From NCBI RefSeq assembly GCF_029223585.1, contig NZ_CP119423.1:558001-622000 (forward strand): a DNA stretch of 64,000 nucleotides. Reading direction: 5' to 3'. The notes beneath the pieces are model-generated. The model saw only the letters and a list, made by a program, of their open reading frames with translations. It ran no database searches and was not told where the DNA came from. Positions 56,053 through 64,000 of this stretch are shown piece after piece. Both the position numbers and the translations under genes were made by a program. This stretch comes from Photobacterium sp. DA100. Lineage in GTDB: Bacteria > Pseudomonadota > Gammaproteobacteria > Enterobacterales > Vibrionaceae. Numbering within the stretch: position 1 is the first letter of the stretch; each line of letters begins with the position of its first letter.

Positions 56053-56610
56053 GTGATTGATGCAATTAAACAAGATGCGCAAGAGCGCATGGGCAAAAGC
56101 GTTGAAGCGCTGAAAAACCAGCTGGCTAAAGTACGTACCGGTCGTGCCCACCCAAGCCTGCTAGACACTATCTACGTTGAGTACTACGGCGCGAACACCC
56201 CGCTGAAGCAGGTTGCTAACGTAGTGGCAGAAGATTCTCGTACACTGGCTATCACTGTTTTCGACAAAGAGCTAACGCCAAAAATCGAAAAAGCGATCAT
56301 GATGTCTGATCTGGGCCTGAACCCAATGTCTGCGGGTACTGTGATCCGCGTTCCACTGCCACCGCTAACAGAAGAACGTCGTCGTGATCTGGTTAAAATC
56401 GTTCGCGCTGAAGCAGAGCAGGGTCGTGTTGCGGTTCGTAACATCCGCCGTGATGCTAACGCAGACGTGAAAGCACTGCTTAAAGACAAAGAAATCTCTG
56501 AAGATGACGACCGTCGCGCACAGGACGATATCCAGAAGCTGACTGACGCAGCGGTTAAGGACATCGAAGTGATCCTGGAAGCGAAAGAAAAAGAGCTAAT
56601 GGAAGTATAA
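56053..56610 (+). CDS. frr: Ribosome recycling factor
   Basis: This 185-residue protein (E. coli also 185) begins at a GTG 9 bases after AAGGG. It has [20 protein letters not shown] and [19 protein letters not shown], the hinge and stem signature of RRF. It splits post-termination ribosomes with EF-G. Confidence 0.97.
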   Translation: MIDAIKQDAQERMGKSVEALKNQLAKVRTGRAHPSLLDTIYVEYYGANTPLKQVANVVAEDSRTLAITVFDKELTPKIEKAIMMSDLGLNPMSAGTVIRVPLPPLTEERRRDLVKIVRAEAEQGRVAVRNIRRDANADVKALLKDKEISEDDDRRAQDDIQKLTDAAVKDIEVILEAKEKELMEV

Positions 56611-56648
56611 GGCTTAGCCTTCAGTTCGATTGCTTGATATGGTTTAGG

Positions 56649-56679
56649 GCGCTGTGCGTGCAGCACGGCGCTTTTTTTT
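56649..56679 (+). terminator. Terminator of pyrH-frr
   Basis: GCGCTGTGC, loop GTGCA and GCACGGCGC form a 9-bp stem (one T-G) followed by eight T. It ends 11 bases before the uppS start. Confidence 0.85.
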
Positions 56680-56690
56680 GAGGGAGATGT

Positions 56691-57455
56691 ATGGCAGAGC
56701 ATACAATCGATACTGCACTTGGTACAGACAGCTTGCCAAAGCACGTTGCCGTGATTATGGACGGAAATGGTCGCTGGGCAAAGGCCAAGGGTAAGCCTCG
56801 AGTGTTTGGCCACAAGGCCGGCGTGGAAGCCGTACGTAAGACAGTCTCGGCCGCAAATCGTTTGGGCATTCAGGTTATCACACTGTTTGCGTTTAGCAGT
56901 GAGAACTGGCGTCGCCCGGAAGATGAAGTCTCCTTGCTGATGGAACTGTTCATGACTGTACTCGGTCGTGAAGTAAAGCGCCTTCACAAGAACAATATTC
57001 GCTTGCGCATTATCGGTGATACCCGCCGATTCAGCGAGCGCCTGCAGAAGAAAATTGCCGACGCGGAAGCCTTGACTGCCGACAATACCGGATTGGTGCT
57101 GAACGTGGCAGCTAACTATGGCGGCCAGTGGGATATTTTGCAGGCGGCTAAGCAACTGGTTCAGCAAGCTGCGGAGCAGAAGCTCACACCATCAGATATC
57201 ACTGAGGAGATGTTAGCTTCAGGGTTATCTACTGCAGGCCTGCCCGATGTCGATCTCCTGATCCGCACCAGCGGTGAATGCCGGATCAGTAACTTTATGC
57301 TGTGGCAGGCGGCTTACGCCGAGCTTTATTTTACCGAGCAGCACTGGCCGGATTTCGACGAAGACAGTTTTGCCGAGGCCGTGGCATGGTTTGTTAACCG
57401 GGAGCGCCGCTTTGGCTGTACTGGCGAACAAATCCAAGCGTTAATGAACAAGTGA
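56691..57455 (+). CDS. uppS: Undecaprenyl (di-trans,poly-cis) diphosphate synthase
   Basis: This 254-residue cis-prenyltransferase (E. coli 253, also named ispU) has [20 protein letters not shown] with the catalytic Asp, [12 protein letters not shown], and [17 protein letters not shown]. It makes the C55 lipid carrier for peptidoglycan and O-antigen. A GAGGGAG ribosome site lies just after the upstream terminator. Confidence 0.97.
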   Translation: MAEHTIDTALGTDSLPKHVAVIMDGNGRWAKAKGKPRVFGHKAGVEAVRKTVSAANRLGIQVITLFAFSSENWRRPEDEVSLLMELFMTVLGREVKRLHKNNIRLRIIGDTRRFSERLQKKIADAEALTADNTGLVLNVAANYGGQWDILQAAKQLVQQAAEQKLTPSDITEEMLASGLSTAGLPDVDLLIRTSGECRISNFMLWQAAYAELYFTEQHWPDFDEDSFAEAVAWFVNRERRFGCTGEQIQALMNK

Positions 57456-57495
57456 TTTTTCGCTCGTCGACGCTGACAGGATTATGTATTTTATA

Positions 57496-57528
57496 GGGCA
57501 TCTGGCTATGGTCTCGATGCCTTTTTTA
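57496..57528 (+). terminator. Possible terminator after uppS
   Basis: GGCATC / GATGCC with a ~13-base loop is followed by TTTTTT. The stem is short. Confidence 0.45.
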
Positions 57529-57599
57529 CTGGTAACCGGATTACCCGAAACACCGTCGCCGATGGGCGCGGTTACAATAGAAAAATGAGAGGACGCAGT

Positions 57600-58448
57600 T
57601 TGCTTAAGCAACGTATTATTACCGCAGTCATTCTCGCTCCCCTAGTTATCGCAGGAATTTTCCTTTTGCCTTTTCCTGCTTTTATTGCTGCCCTAGCGGC
57701 CGTTACCCTACTGGGTTTCTGGGAGTGGACACAATTTGTTGAAACAAAATCGCGCATTGCCGCGATGGTTATCCCGGCAGCGGCCTTGCTGGCTTCGCTG
57801 GTGGTGATGCCAACCGATGTTGCTGCGCTGTCAGCTTTGGCATCGTCTCACCAGGCCATGCTGCTGGTTGGCGGACTATGGTGGGTTGTCGCCTCGGCAC
57901 TGGCGATTAGCTACCCAGGTAGCACCAAATTCTGGTCATCCTTCCCCCCTCTTAAGCACCTGTTTGGATTGCTGACCTTGCTCCCTTTCTTCTGGAGTGT
58001 GTTGATGCTCCGTGCGGTTAATTACCTTGAAAACCCTTACCACGGTGCCAAGCTGGTCATGTTGGTGTGTTTCTTGGTGTGGGCGGCAGACACGGGGGCC
58101 TATTTCTCCGGTAAGCGTTTTGGTAAACACAAGATGGCACCGGCGGTGAGCCCGAATAAGACGATTGAGGGGCTGGTCGGTGGCGCCATGTTGGCGGTAG
58201 CGGTGACCTGGGGCGGCGCGGCGCTGATGGAGATCCCGTTTGTCAGCCTGTCGAGCTTGCTGCTGATTGCAGTCGTGTCCGTTGTTGCCTCAGTGTTGGG
58301 TGATTTGGTCGAGAGCATGTTCAAGCGGGCTGCTGGTATCAAAGACAGTGGCAGTATCTTGCCGGGCCACGGCGGTATTCTCGACCGTATCGACAGCCTA
58401 ACGGCTGCCCTTCCTGTTTTTGCCCTACTGTATTTGTGGTTGGTGTAG
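57600..58448 (+). CDS. cdsA: Phosphatidate cytidylyltransferase (CDP-diglyceride synthase)
   Basis: This 282-residue membrane enzyme (E. coli 285) has about eight hydrophobic helices and the family signature ESMFKRAAGIKDSGSILPGH followed by GGILDRIDS. It makes CDP-diacylglycerol from CTP and phosphatidate. I place the start at TTG 57600, which gives MLKQRIITAV like E. coli and has AGAGGA 7 bases before it. The ATG at 57585 is the alternative and would put the ribosome site inside the gene. Confidence 0.94.
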   Translation: MLKQRIITAVILAPLVIAGIFLLPFPAFIAALAAVTLLGFWEWTQFVETKSRIAAMVIPAAALLASLVVMPTDVAALSALASSHQAMLLVGGLWWVVASALAISYPGSTKFWSSFPPLKHLFGLLTLLPFFWSVLMLRAVNYLENPYHGAKLVMLVCFLVWAADTGAYFSGKRFGKHKMAPAVSPNKTIEGLVGGAMLAVAVTWGGAALMEIPFVSLSSLLLIAVVSVVASVLGDLVESMFKRAAGIKDSGSILPGHGGILDRIDSLTAALPVFALLYLWLV

Positions 58449-58560
58449 GCTAACCGCCCATTTCTGGCCGGCAGCGTGAGTCATTACTAACTTGTTTGCT
58501 GCCGGCTTGAGTGCCATGCTCAATTGGCCTGTCAATGATTGTTTGTTGTTAAGTGATAGT

Positions 58561-59757
58561 ATGCGTAAGTTAACGATTCTTGGTGCGACGGGATCTATAG
58601 GGAGCAGCACACTGGCTGTTGCGGCCCAGAATCCCGAGTTGTTTGACGTTGTAGCCCTTGCGGCGGGTAGCAATAGCCAGAAAATGTTTGAGCTGTGCTG
58701 CCAGTGGCAGCCGAAGTACGCGGCCATGGCTTGTGAAAGTGCCGCTGCAGAACTGCGTATACTGCTAAAACAACAGGGTGTGGCAACCGAAGTGCTGGGC
58801 GGTGAAGCCGGGCTGTGCCAGATTGCCTCGCTGGATGAGGTTGATACCGTGATGGCGGCGATTGTCGGTGCCGCCGGTCTGATGCCGACCATGGCCGGCG
58901 TCAAGGCAGGAAAGCGTATTTTGCTAGCCAACAAAGAAGCCTTGGTCATGTCCGGCCAGATGTTCATCGATGCCTGCCGCGAGTACGGCGCCGAACTGCT
59001 GCCGGTCGATAGCGAGCACAACGCGATCTTCCAGAGCCTGCCAGAGCAAGTCCAGCAAGCGATGGGGCACTGTGATCTGGATGCGGCCGGGGTTAGCAAA
59101 ATCCTACTGACCGGCTCCGGCGGCCCGTTCCGTTATACGGAAGTCAGCGAACTGGCTGCGGTAACGCCGGCCATGGCGATAGCCCATCCCAACTGGTCGA
59201 TGGGGCCAAAGATTTCGGTGGATTCGGCTACCATGATGAACAAGGGGCTGGAGTTTATCGAAGCCCGCTGGCTGTTCAATGCCACTCGTGAGCAGATGGA
59301 TGTGATTATTCACCCGCAGTCGGTTATCCATTCGATGGTGCAGTACAAAGACGGTTCGGTGTTGGCCCAGATGGGTTTGCCTGATATGAGAACACCGATT
59401 GCCTGTGCAATGTCCTATCCTGAAAGAGTGGATGCGGGTGTTGCGCCGCTCGATTTCAGCCAAGTCGGTGAGTTTACTTTCCTCAAGCCGGACTTTGCCC
59501 GCTATCCTTGCCTCAAGCTGGCGATGGATGCCTGCTTCAGCGGCCAGGCAGCGACCACAGCGCTCAATGCGGCCAACGAGGAAGCGGTTGCGGCCTTTTT
59601 GGATAACCGCCTTGGCTTTACCGATATTGCCAGGGTCAACAGCCAGGTATTGGCGTCAGCATCGCTGGTAGAACCGACTGACTTGGAAAGCGTCATGGAG
59701 CTGGATAGAATGACCCGAGTTTTGGCACAGGAAGTAATACGTAAGGTAACGTTATGA
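58561..59757 (+). CDS. ispC: 1-deoxy-D-xylulose 5-phosphate reductoisomerase
   Basis: This 398-residue enzyme (same as E. coli; also dxr) has the NADPH loop [35 protein letters not shown] with metal-binding residues and GSGGPFR. It makes methylerythritol phosphate in the MEP pathway, feeding the isoprenoids used by UppS next door. The ATG at 58561 is chosen by homology. A longer frame from 58492 is rejected. Its stop overlaps the rseP start (ATGA). Confidence 0.97.
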   Translation: MRKLTILGATGSIGSSTLAVAAQNPELFDVVALAAGSNSQKMFELCCQWQPKYAAMACESAAAELRILLKQQGVATEVLGGEAGLCQIASLDEVDTVMAAIVGAAGLMPTMAGVKAGKRILLANKEALVMSGQMFIDACREYGAELLPVDSEHNAIFQSLPEQVQQAMGHCDLDAAGVSKILLTGSGGPFRYTEVSELAAVTPAMAIAHPNWSMGPKISVDSATMMNKGLEFIEARWLFNATREQMDVIIHPQSVIHSMVQYKDGSVLAQMGLPDMRTPIACAMSYPERVDAGVAPLDFSQVGEFTFLKPDFARYPCLKLAMDACFSGQAATTALNAANEEAVAAFLDNRLGFTDIARVNSQVLASASLVEPTDLESVMELDRMTRVLAQEVIRKVTL

Positions 59758-61106
59758 CAGGAATATTGTGGAACCTGGGAGCCTTTCTCCTTGCCCTTGG
59801 AATACTGATTGCCGTTCACGAATATGGGCATTTCTGGGTTGCACGCCGCTGTGGGGTTTATGTCGAGAAGTTCTCTATTGGCTTTGGCAAGGCGCTATGG
59901 CGCAAAGTGGGCAAAGACGGTACCGAATACACCCTGGCAATGATCCCGCTGGGCGGCTATGTCAAGATGCTGGACGAGCGGGTCGAGCCGGTCGACTCAA
60001 GCCGCCGCCATATGGCATTTAACAACAAGAAGCTATGGCAGCGCAGTGCGATAGTTGCGGCAGGGCCGCTAGCCAACTTCTTGTTTGCGATTGTTGCCTA
60101 CTGGGTGGTTTATCTGATCGGCGTACCGGCCGTGAAGCCTGTCATTGGTGAGATTGCCCCACAATCGATTGCTGCCGAGGCCGGAATTGAAAGTGGAATG
60201 GAACTAAAGACCATTTCAGGAATCAAAACCGCAGACTGGGAATCTGTCAACATGGCGATGATTTCCCATATTGGCGATAAAGAGATGGTGCTGACCGTTA
60301 CCGAGCCTGGCGCCAGCTACGAAGTCGAGAAAAAACTCGACTTGTCTCGCTGGTCGTTTGACCCGGAAAGTGAGCGCGTGCTTACTACATTGGGGATCAC
60401 GCCATACTCGCCTAAAATTACTCTGGTCATTTCACAACTTGTGGAAGACGGAGCAGCAATTTCCGCTGGTTTGCGCTTAAATGACGAAATTATCGCAATC
60501 GGCGGGGAAAGTGTTACTGACTGGCAACAGGTCGTTGATGCGGTGCGCTCTCATCCCCAGCAGGCGCTGGTGATGGAAGTACTGCGCGATGGTGAACCGG
60601 TTTCACTGACTGTGACGCCGGAGGCGAAAGCGTCAGGTGAAGAGCTGGTCGGCTACGCGGGGTTTGCACCAAAAGTAGAACCATGGCCTGAATCGTACCG
60701 CATTAACTTGCAGTACGGACCGGTTGAGGCGGTGGGCAAGGCTGCAGAAAAAACTTGGCAGCTAGTCACATTGACCTTCGATATGGTGACCAAGTTGGTG
60801 ACCGGCGATGTGGCGATGAAGAATTTGAGTGGCCCGATCTCGATTGCCAAAGGCGCAGGAATGACCGCCGATTATGGGGTGGTGTACTTCCTCGGCTTCT
60901 TGGCCTTGATCAGTGTCAACCTGGGGATTGTCAACCTGTTGCCGCTTCCGGTATTGGATGGCGGGCATTTGATGTTTTTTGCCATCGAAGCGGTAACACG
61001 TCGTCCTGTTTCTGAACGTGTTCAGGATATAGGCTATAGAGTGGGCTCAGCCATTTTGGTTGCATTGATGGCTGTTGCACTATTCAATGATTTTACCCGC
61101 CTTTAA
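59754..61106 (+). CDS. rseP: Site-2 intramembrane zinc metalloprotease RseP
   Basis: This 450-residue protein (E. coli 450) has HEYGH (His22-His26) in the first membrane helix, two central PDZ domains and the [14 protein letters not shown] motif near the third helix. It cuts the anti-sigma factor RseA after DegS in the sigma-E envelope-stress response. The start overlaps the ispC stop by four bases. Confidence 0.97.
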   Translation: MTGILWNLGAFLLALGILIAVHEYGHFWVARRCGVYVEKFSIGFGKALWRKVGKDGTEYTLAMIPLGGYVKMLDERVEPVDSSRRHMAFNNKKLWQRSAIVAAGPLANFLFAIVAYWVVYLIGVPAVKPVIGEIAPQSIAAEAGIESGMELKTISGIKTADWESVNMAMISHIGDKEMVLTVTEPGASYEVEKKLDLSRWSFDPESERVLTTLGITPYSPKITLVISQLVEDGAAISAGLRLNDEIIAIGGESVTDWQQVVDAVRSHPQQALVMEVLRDGEPVSLTVTPEAKASGEELVGYAGFAPKVEPWPESYRINLQYGPVEAVGKAAEKTWQLVTLTFDMVTKLVTGDVAMKNLSGPISIAKGAGMTADYGVVYFLGFLALISVNLGIVNLLPLPVLDGGHLMFFAIEAVTRRPVSERVQDIGYRVGSAILVALMAVALFNDFTRL

Positions 61107-61141
61107 TAAGAGCGTTTTAGCAAGGAATAATCAGAACAGTA

Positions 61142-63547
61142 ATGGCGATGAAAAAACTGTTGGTCGCATCGCTACTGCTAGGCAGTAGCGTTGCGCAGAG
61201 TGCGGAACAATTTGTAGTAGACGATATCCGCTTTGAGGGTCTCCAGCGTGTCACGCTCGGTGCCGCATTGCTCCAGATGCCAGTAAGGGTCGGAGACAAT
61301 GTTGATGATGGTGATATTTCAGGAATGATCCAATCGCTGTTTGCGTCGGGCAACTTTGAAGATATCCAAGTCTTTCGTGACGGTAATACCCTGCTGGTCA
61401 AAGTGCAGGAGCGTCCGACCATTGCCAGTATTACCTTCTCTGGCAACAAGGCTATCAAGGAAGAGCAGCTGAAGGAGAACCTGGATGCCTCCCGTATCCG
61501 GGTCGGTGAGTCTCTCGATCGCACCACCCTGAGCAAAATTGAAAAAGGGCTTGAAGATTTCTACTACAGCGTAGGTAAATACAATGCCACGGTACAGGCT
61601 GTGGTCACACCGCTGCCACGTAACCGAGCCGACTTGAAGTTTGTCTTCACCGAAGGTGTCTCTGCGGAAATCCAGCAGATCAACTTTATCGGCAACAATG
61701 TGTTCAGCGACGACGAACTGCGCAAGAAGTTCAAGCTGCAGTCCGAAGTCTCGTGGTGGAACTTTTTTGCGGATAAAAAATACCAGAAGCAGGTACTGGC
61801 CGGGGATCTCGAGACCCTGCGCTCGATGTACCTGAACAATGGTTACCTCAAGTACCGTCTTGACGCGACCCAGGTTGCCATCTCCCCTGACAAGAAAGGG
61901 GTGTATATCACCTTGAAAGTCGATGAGGGTGAGCAGTACAAAGTCAAGAACGTCCAACTGCGGGGCGATCTGCTGGGCAAGACGGGTGAGCTGGAGGCCT
62001 TGGTGGCGATCAGCAGCGGCGATGTCTACAACGGCGCGGAAGTGACGGCCTTGGAAGAAGCCCTGAAGCGCAAGCTGGGCGAGTTGGGTTATGCCTACCC
62101 GCAGGTCAATACCATTCCTGACTTTGACGACGACAACCAGGAAGTGGCATTGATTGTCAATGTCGAGCCGGGCAAGCGGATCTATGTGCGTAACATTGGT
62201 TTCTCTGGTAACACCTCGACCAAGGATGAGGTTCTGCGCCGCGAGATGCGCCAGATGGAAGGGAGCTGGTTGAACTCCCGTTCTGTCGAGCGGGGTAAGG
62301 AGCGCCTGAGCCGTACCGGTTTCTTCGAAACGGTTGATGTCCAGACGGTCCGTGTACCGGGTACCGACGATCAGGTTGACCTGCAGTACACCGTTAAGGA
62401 AGCCAATGCCGGTAATATCAACTTTGGTGTCGGCTACGGTACGGAATCAGGGATCAGCTTCCAGGCGGGGATCCAGCAGGACAACTTCCTGGGTACCGGT
62501 AATCGTTTCGGCATCAATGCGATGATGAACGACTACCAGAAAAACGTCAGCTTGGAATACCGCGATCCGTATTTCACCCTCGACGGGATCAGCCTCGGCG
62601 GTAAGGTGTACTACAACGAGTTCGAAGCCTCAGACGCGAACATCTCGGACTATACCAACCAGAGCTACGGCGCCAGCCTGACCTGGGGTTTCCCGTTTGA
62701 CGAGCTGAACTTCTTCGAGTTCGGCCTAGGCTATGACCATAACAAGATCTCCAATACCCAAGAATACTACCAGATCGAGAAATTCAAGCAGATCCACGGC
62801 TTCGATCGCGGCGATAACGTGATTGAGCTGGATGACTTCAACTGGTCGGTATCCTGGACCCGAAACAACCTGAACCGGGGTTACTTCCCGACGGCCGGTA
62901 ACCACCAGCGAGCCTCGTTCCGGATGACTATTCCGGGCTCTGATGCGCAGTTCTTCAAGGCCCAGTATGATGTCCGCCAGTACTTCCCGTTGACCGAAGA
63001 TCACGGCTACAGCCTACTGTTACGCGGCCGAGTCGGTTACGGTAATGGCTACGGTACGACGGATAACGGCAGCGATCAGCTGTTGCCGTTCTACGAGAAC
63101 TACTATGCGGGTGGTTTCTCTACGCTGCGCGGCTTCCGCTCCAACACGGTCGGCCCGAAAGCGGTGTATCTGGACTACAGCGCGGGGGGCAACAACCCTG
63201 AGCTGATTGGCTCTGATGATGCGGCCGGGGGTAATGCCGTTGCGCTTGCCAGTATGGAGCTGATCGTTCCGACGCCGTTTGCGTCCGACGAGGTCCGCAA
63301 CCAAATTCGTACCAGTGTATTTGTTGACGCCGGTACCGTGTGGGATACGGAATATGACCTGCGTGACTCGGATGGCCGATACATCCAGGATTATTCCGAT
63401 CCGTCGTTGATTCGTGCGTCTTATGGTGCAGCCCTGCAGTGGATGTCGCCAATGGGACCGCTCGTATTCTCGGTTGCTAAGCCAATCAAGAAATACGAGG
63501 GTGATGATGAAGAATTCTTCACCTTCACGATTGGTCGAACATTCTAA
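61142..63547 (+). CDS. bamA: Outer-membrane protein assembly factor BamA
   Basis: This 801-residue protein (E. coli 810) has a signal peptide [20 protein letters not shown] cleaved after the SA, five POTRA repeats to about residue 420, and a 16-strand barrel with the L6 motif STLRGFRSN and the C-terminal FTFTIGRTF ending in Phe, as BAM substrates do. It inserts beta-barrel proteins into the outer membrane. Operon rseP-bamA-skp. Confidence 0.98.
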   Translation: MAMKKLLVASLLLGSSVAQSAEQFVVDDIRFEGLQRVTLGAALLQMPVRVGDNVDDGDISGMIQSLFASGNFEDIQVFRDGNTLLVKVQERPTIASITFSGNKAIKEEQLKENLDASRIRVGESLDRTTLSKIEKGLEDFYYSVGKYNATVQAVVTPLPRNRADLKFVFTEGVSAEIQQINFIGNNVFSDDELRKKFKLQSEVSWWNFFADKKYQKQVLAGDLETLRSMYLNNGYLKYRLDATQVAISPDKKGVYITLKVDEGEQYKVKNVQLRGDLLGKTGELEALVAISSGDVYNGAEVTALEEALKRKLGELGYAYPQVNTIPDFDDDNQEVALIVNVEPGKRIYVRNIGFSGNTSTKDEVLRREMRQMEGSWLNSRSVERGKERLSRTGFFETVDVQTVRVPGTDDQVDLQYTVKEANAGNINFGVGYGTESGISFQAGIQQDNFLGTGNRFGINAMMNDYQKNVSLEYRDPYFTLDGISLGGKVYYNEFEASDANISDYTNQSYGASLTWGFPFDELNFFEFGLGYDHNKISNTQEYYQIEKFKQIHGFDRGDNVIELDDFNWSVSWTRNNLNRGYFPTAGNHQRASFRMTIPGSDAQFFKAQYDVRQYFPLTEDHGYSLLLRGRVGYGNGYGTTDNGSDQLLPFYENYYAGGFSTLRGFRSNTVGPKAVYLDYSAGGNNPELIGSDDAAGGNAVALASMELIVPTPFASDEVRNQIRTSVFVDAGTVWDTEYDLRDSDGRYIQDYSDPSLIRASYGAALQWMSPMGPLVFSVAKPIKKYEGDDEEFFTFTIGRTF

Positions 63548-63566
63548 TTATTTGAGGAGATACCCT

Positions 63567-64000
63567 TTGAAACAGTGGATGAAAGCGGCTGGCCTTAGCC
63601 TGGTGATCCTATCGTCGTCATTTTATGCCCAGGCAGCAGAAGCCGCACAGAAAGTGGGCTATGTTGCCACCGGCCAAGCCATGGCCCAGTTGGCACAGCG
63701 CTACAATGTGTCTGAAAAGCTGCGCAATGAGTTTAAAGATCGCATCGATGAGCTACGCGGCATTGAAGGTCGCATGAAGACCAAGGTTGACAAAATCAAG
63801 CGCGACGGCGAGCTGATGAGCTCGAGCGAGAAGACCAAGCTGCAGCGTGAAATGCAGTCACTGGAATCTGATTACAAACTGAAGGCGCAGGCCCTGCAGG
63901 AAGATCAGCGTCGCCGTGGTGCTGAGGAAGAGCAGAAGTTGGTACAGAAGATCCGCCTGGCTATTCAAGATGTTGCCAAGCGCGAGGGCTACGATCTTGT
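63567..64000 (+). CDS. skp: Periplasmic chaperone Skp (3' end outside window)
   Basis: The first 144 codons of the gene are present; the family is about 160 residues. The start is TTG 63567, 6 bases after GAGGAGA, giving MKQWMKAAGLSLVILSSSFY and a signal cut near AQAAEA; an ATG at 63579 is too far from the ribosome site. The mature part has KVGYVATGQAMAQLAQRYNV and a charged coiled coil (RMKTKVDKIKRDG). Skp carries unfolded outer-membrane proteins to BamA, encoded just upstream. Confidence 0.95.
   Translation, partial: MKQWMKAAGLSLVILSSSFYAQAAEAAQKVGYVATGQAMAQLAQRYNVSEKLRNEFKDRIDELRGIEGRMKTKVDKIKRDGELMSSSEKTKLQREMQSLESDYKLKAQALQEDQRRRGAEEEQKLVQKIRLAIQDVAKREGYDL

Noticed and set aside
56184..57167. 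327-codon minus-strand open frame opposite frr and uppS
   Set aside because: It crosses two well-recognised genes and a terminator on the other strand.

Overview
The window is a chromosomal segment of a gammaproteobacterium of the family Vibrionaceae, most probably Photobacterium or a close relative. The 16S gene carries the stretch GTTTGACGTTAGCAACAG and the spacing GCATGCAGGCGG, which fit Photobacterium better than Vibrio. Gene neighbourhoods are the enteric/vibrio type: clpB-rrn, recC-recB-recD-argA-mltA-tcdA-csdE-csdA-gcvB/gcvA-ygdD-rlmM-xni-ppnN, queF-syd-csrB-yqcC-truC-yqcA, and glnD-map-rpsB-tsf-pyrH-frr-uppS-cdsA-ispC-rseP-bamA-skp. It is core genome; I see no prophage, insertion sequence or CRISPR array. 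Taxonomy is an inference from sequence memory, not from a search.

Layout. 1-0.8 kb: 3' end of clpB. 0.98-1.6 kb: a YebE/DUF533 gene. 1.7-7.9 kb: a complete rRNA operon (16S, spacer tRNAs Glu-Lys-Val-Ala, 23S, 5S, tRNA-Asp) followed by an unusual array of tRNA-Asp 3'-end fragments, each with its own terminator. 7.9-14.5 kb: a lipoprotein, an MFS pump, dapD, the SOS pair yebG / Tag-like glycosylase around a LexA box, and a LysR regulator divergent from a TehA-type transporter. 14.7-28.6 kb: recC, recB, recD, argA with a candidate ARG box, two small unknown genes, mltA, tcdA. 28.7-36.2 kb: csdE-csdA, the GcvB small RNA, gcvA, a hydrolase, ygdD, rlmM, xni, ppnN. 36.4-40.4 kb: two signalling proteins with degenerate GGDEF domains. 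40.6-49.4 kb: queF, syd and several conserved DUF genes around a tandem array of three CsrB-type small RNAs, then yqcC, truC, yqcA, DUF3461. 49.5-64 kb: glnD, map, then the translation / isoprenoid / envelope run rpsB to skp, cut by the window end.

The most notable structure is at 43.6-45.8 kb: three consecutive CsrB-like regulatory RNAs, each about 390-470 nt, rich in GGA-loop hairpins, ending in nearly identical terminators. Each is preceded by the same 18-bp inverted repeat (the GacA/VarA/UvrY site) about 180 bp before the predicted start. They lie at the ancestral csrB position between syd and yqcC, so the sponge for CsrA has apparently been triplicated in place. A second small RNA, GcvB, is readable opposite gcvA.

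Functional themes are DNA repair (RecBCD, YebG, Tag-like, Xni), tRNA and rRNA modification (TcdA, RlmM, TruC, QueF), sulfur mobilisation (CsdA/E), nitrogen and amino-acid control (GlnD, ArgA, DapD, GcvA/GcvB), post-transcriptional and nucleotide signalling (CsrB array, PpnN, GGDEF proteins), translation (S2, EF-Ts, RRF, Map) and cell-envelope assembly (UppS, CdsA, IspC, RseP, BamA, Skp, MltA).
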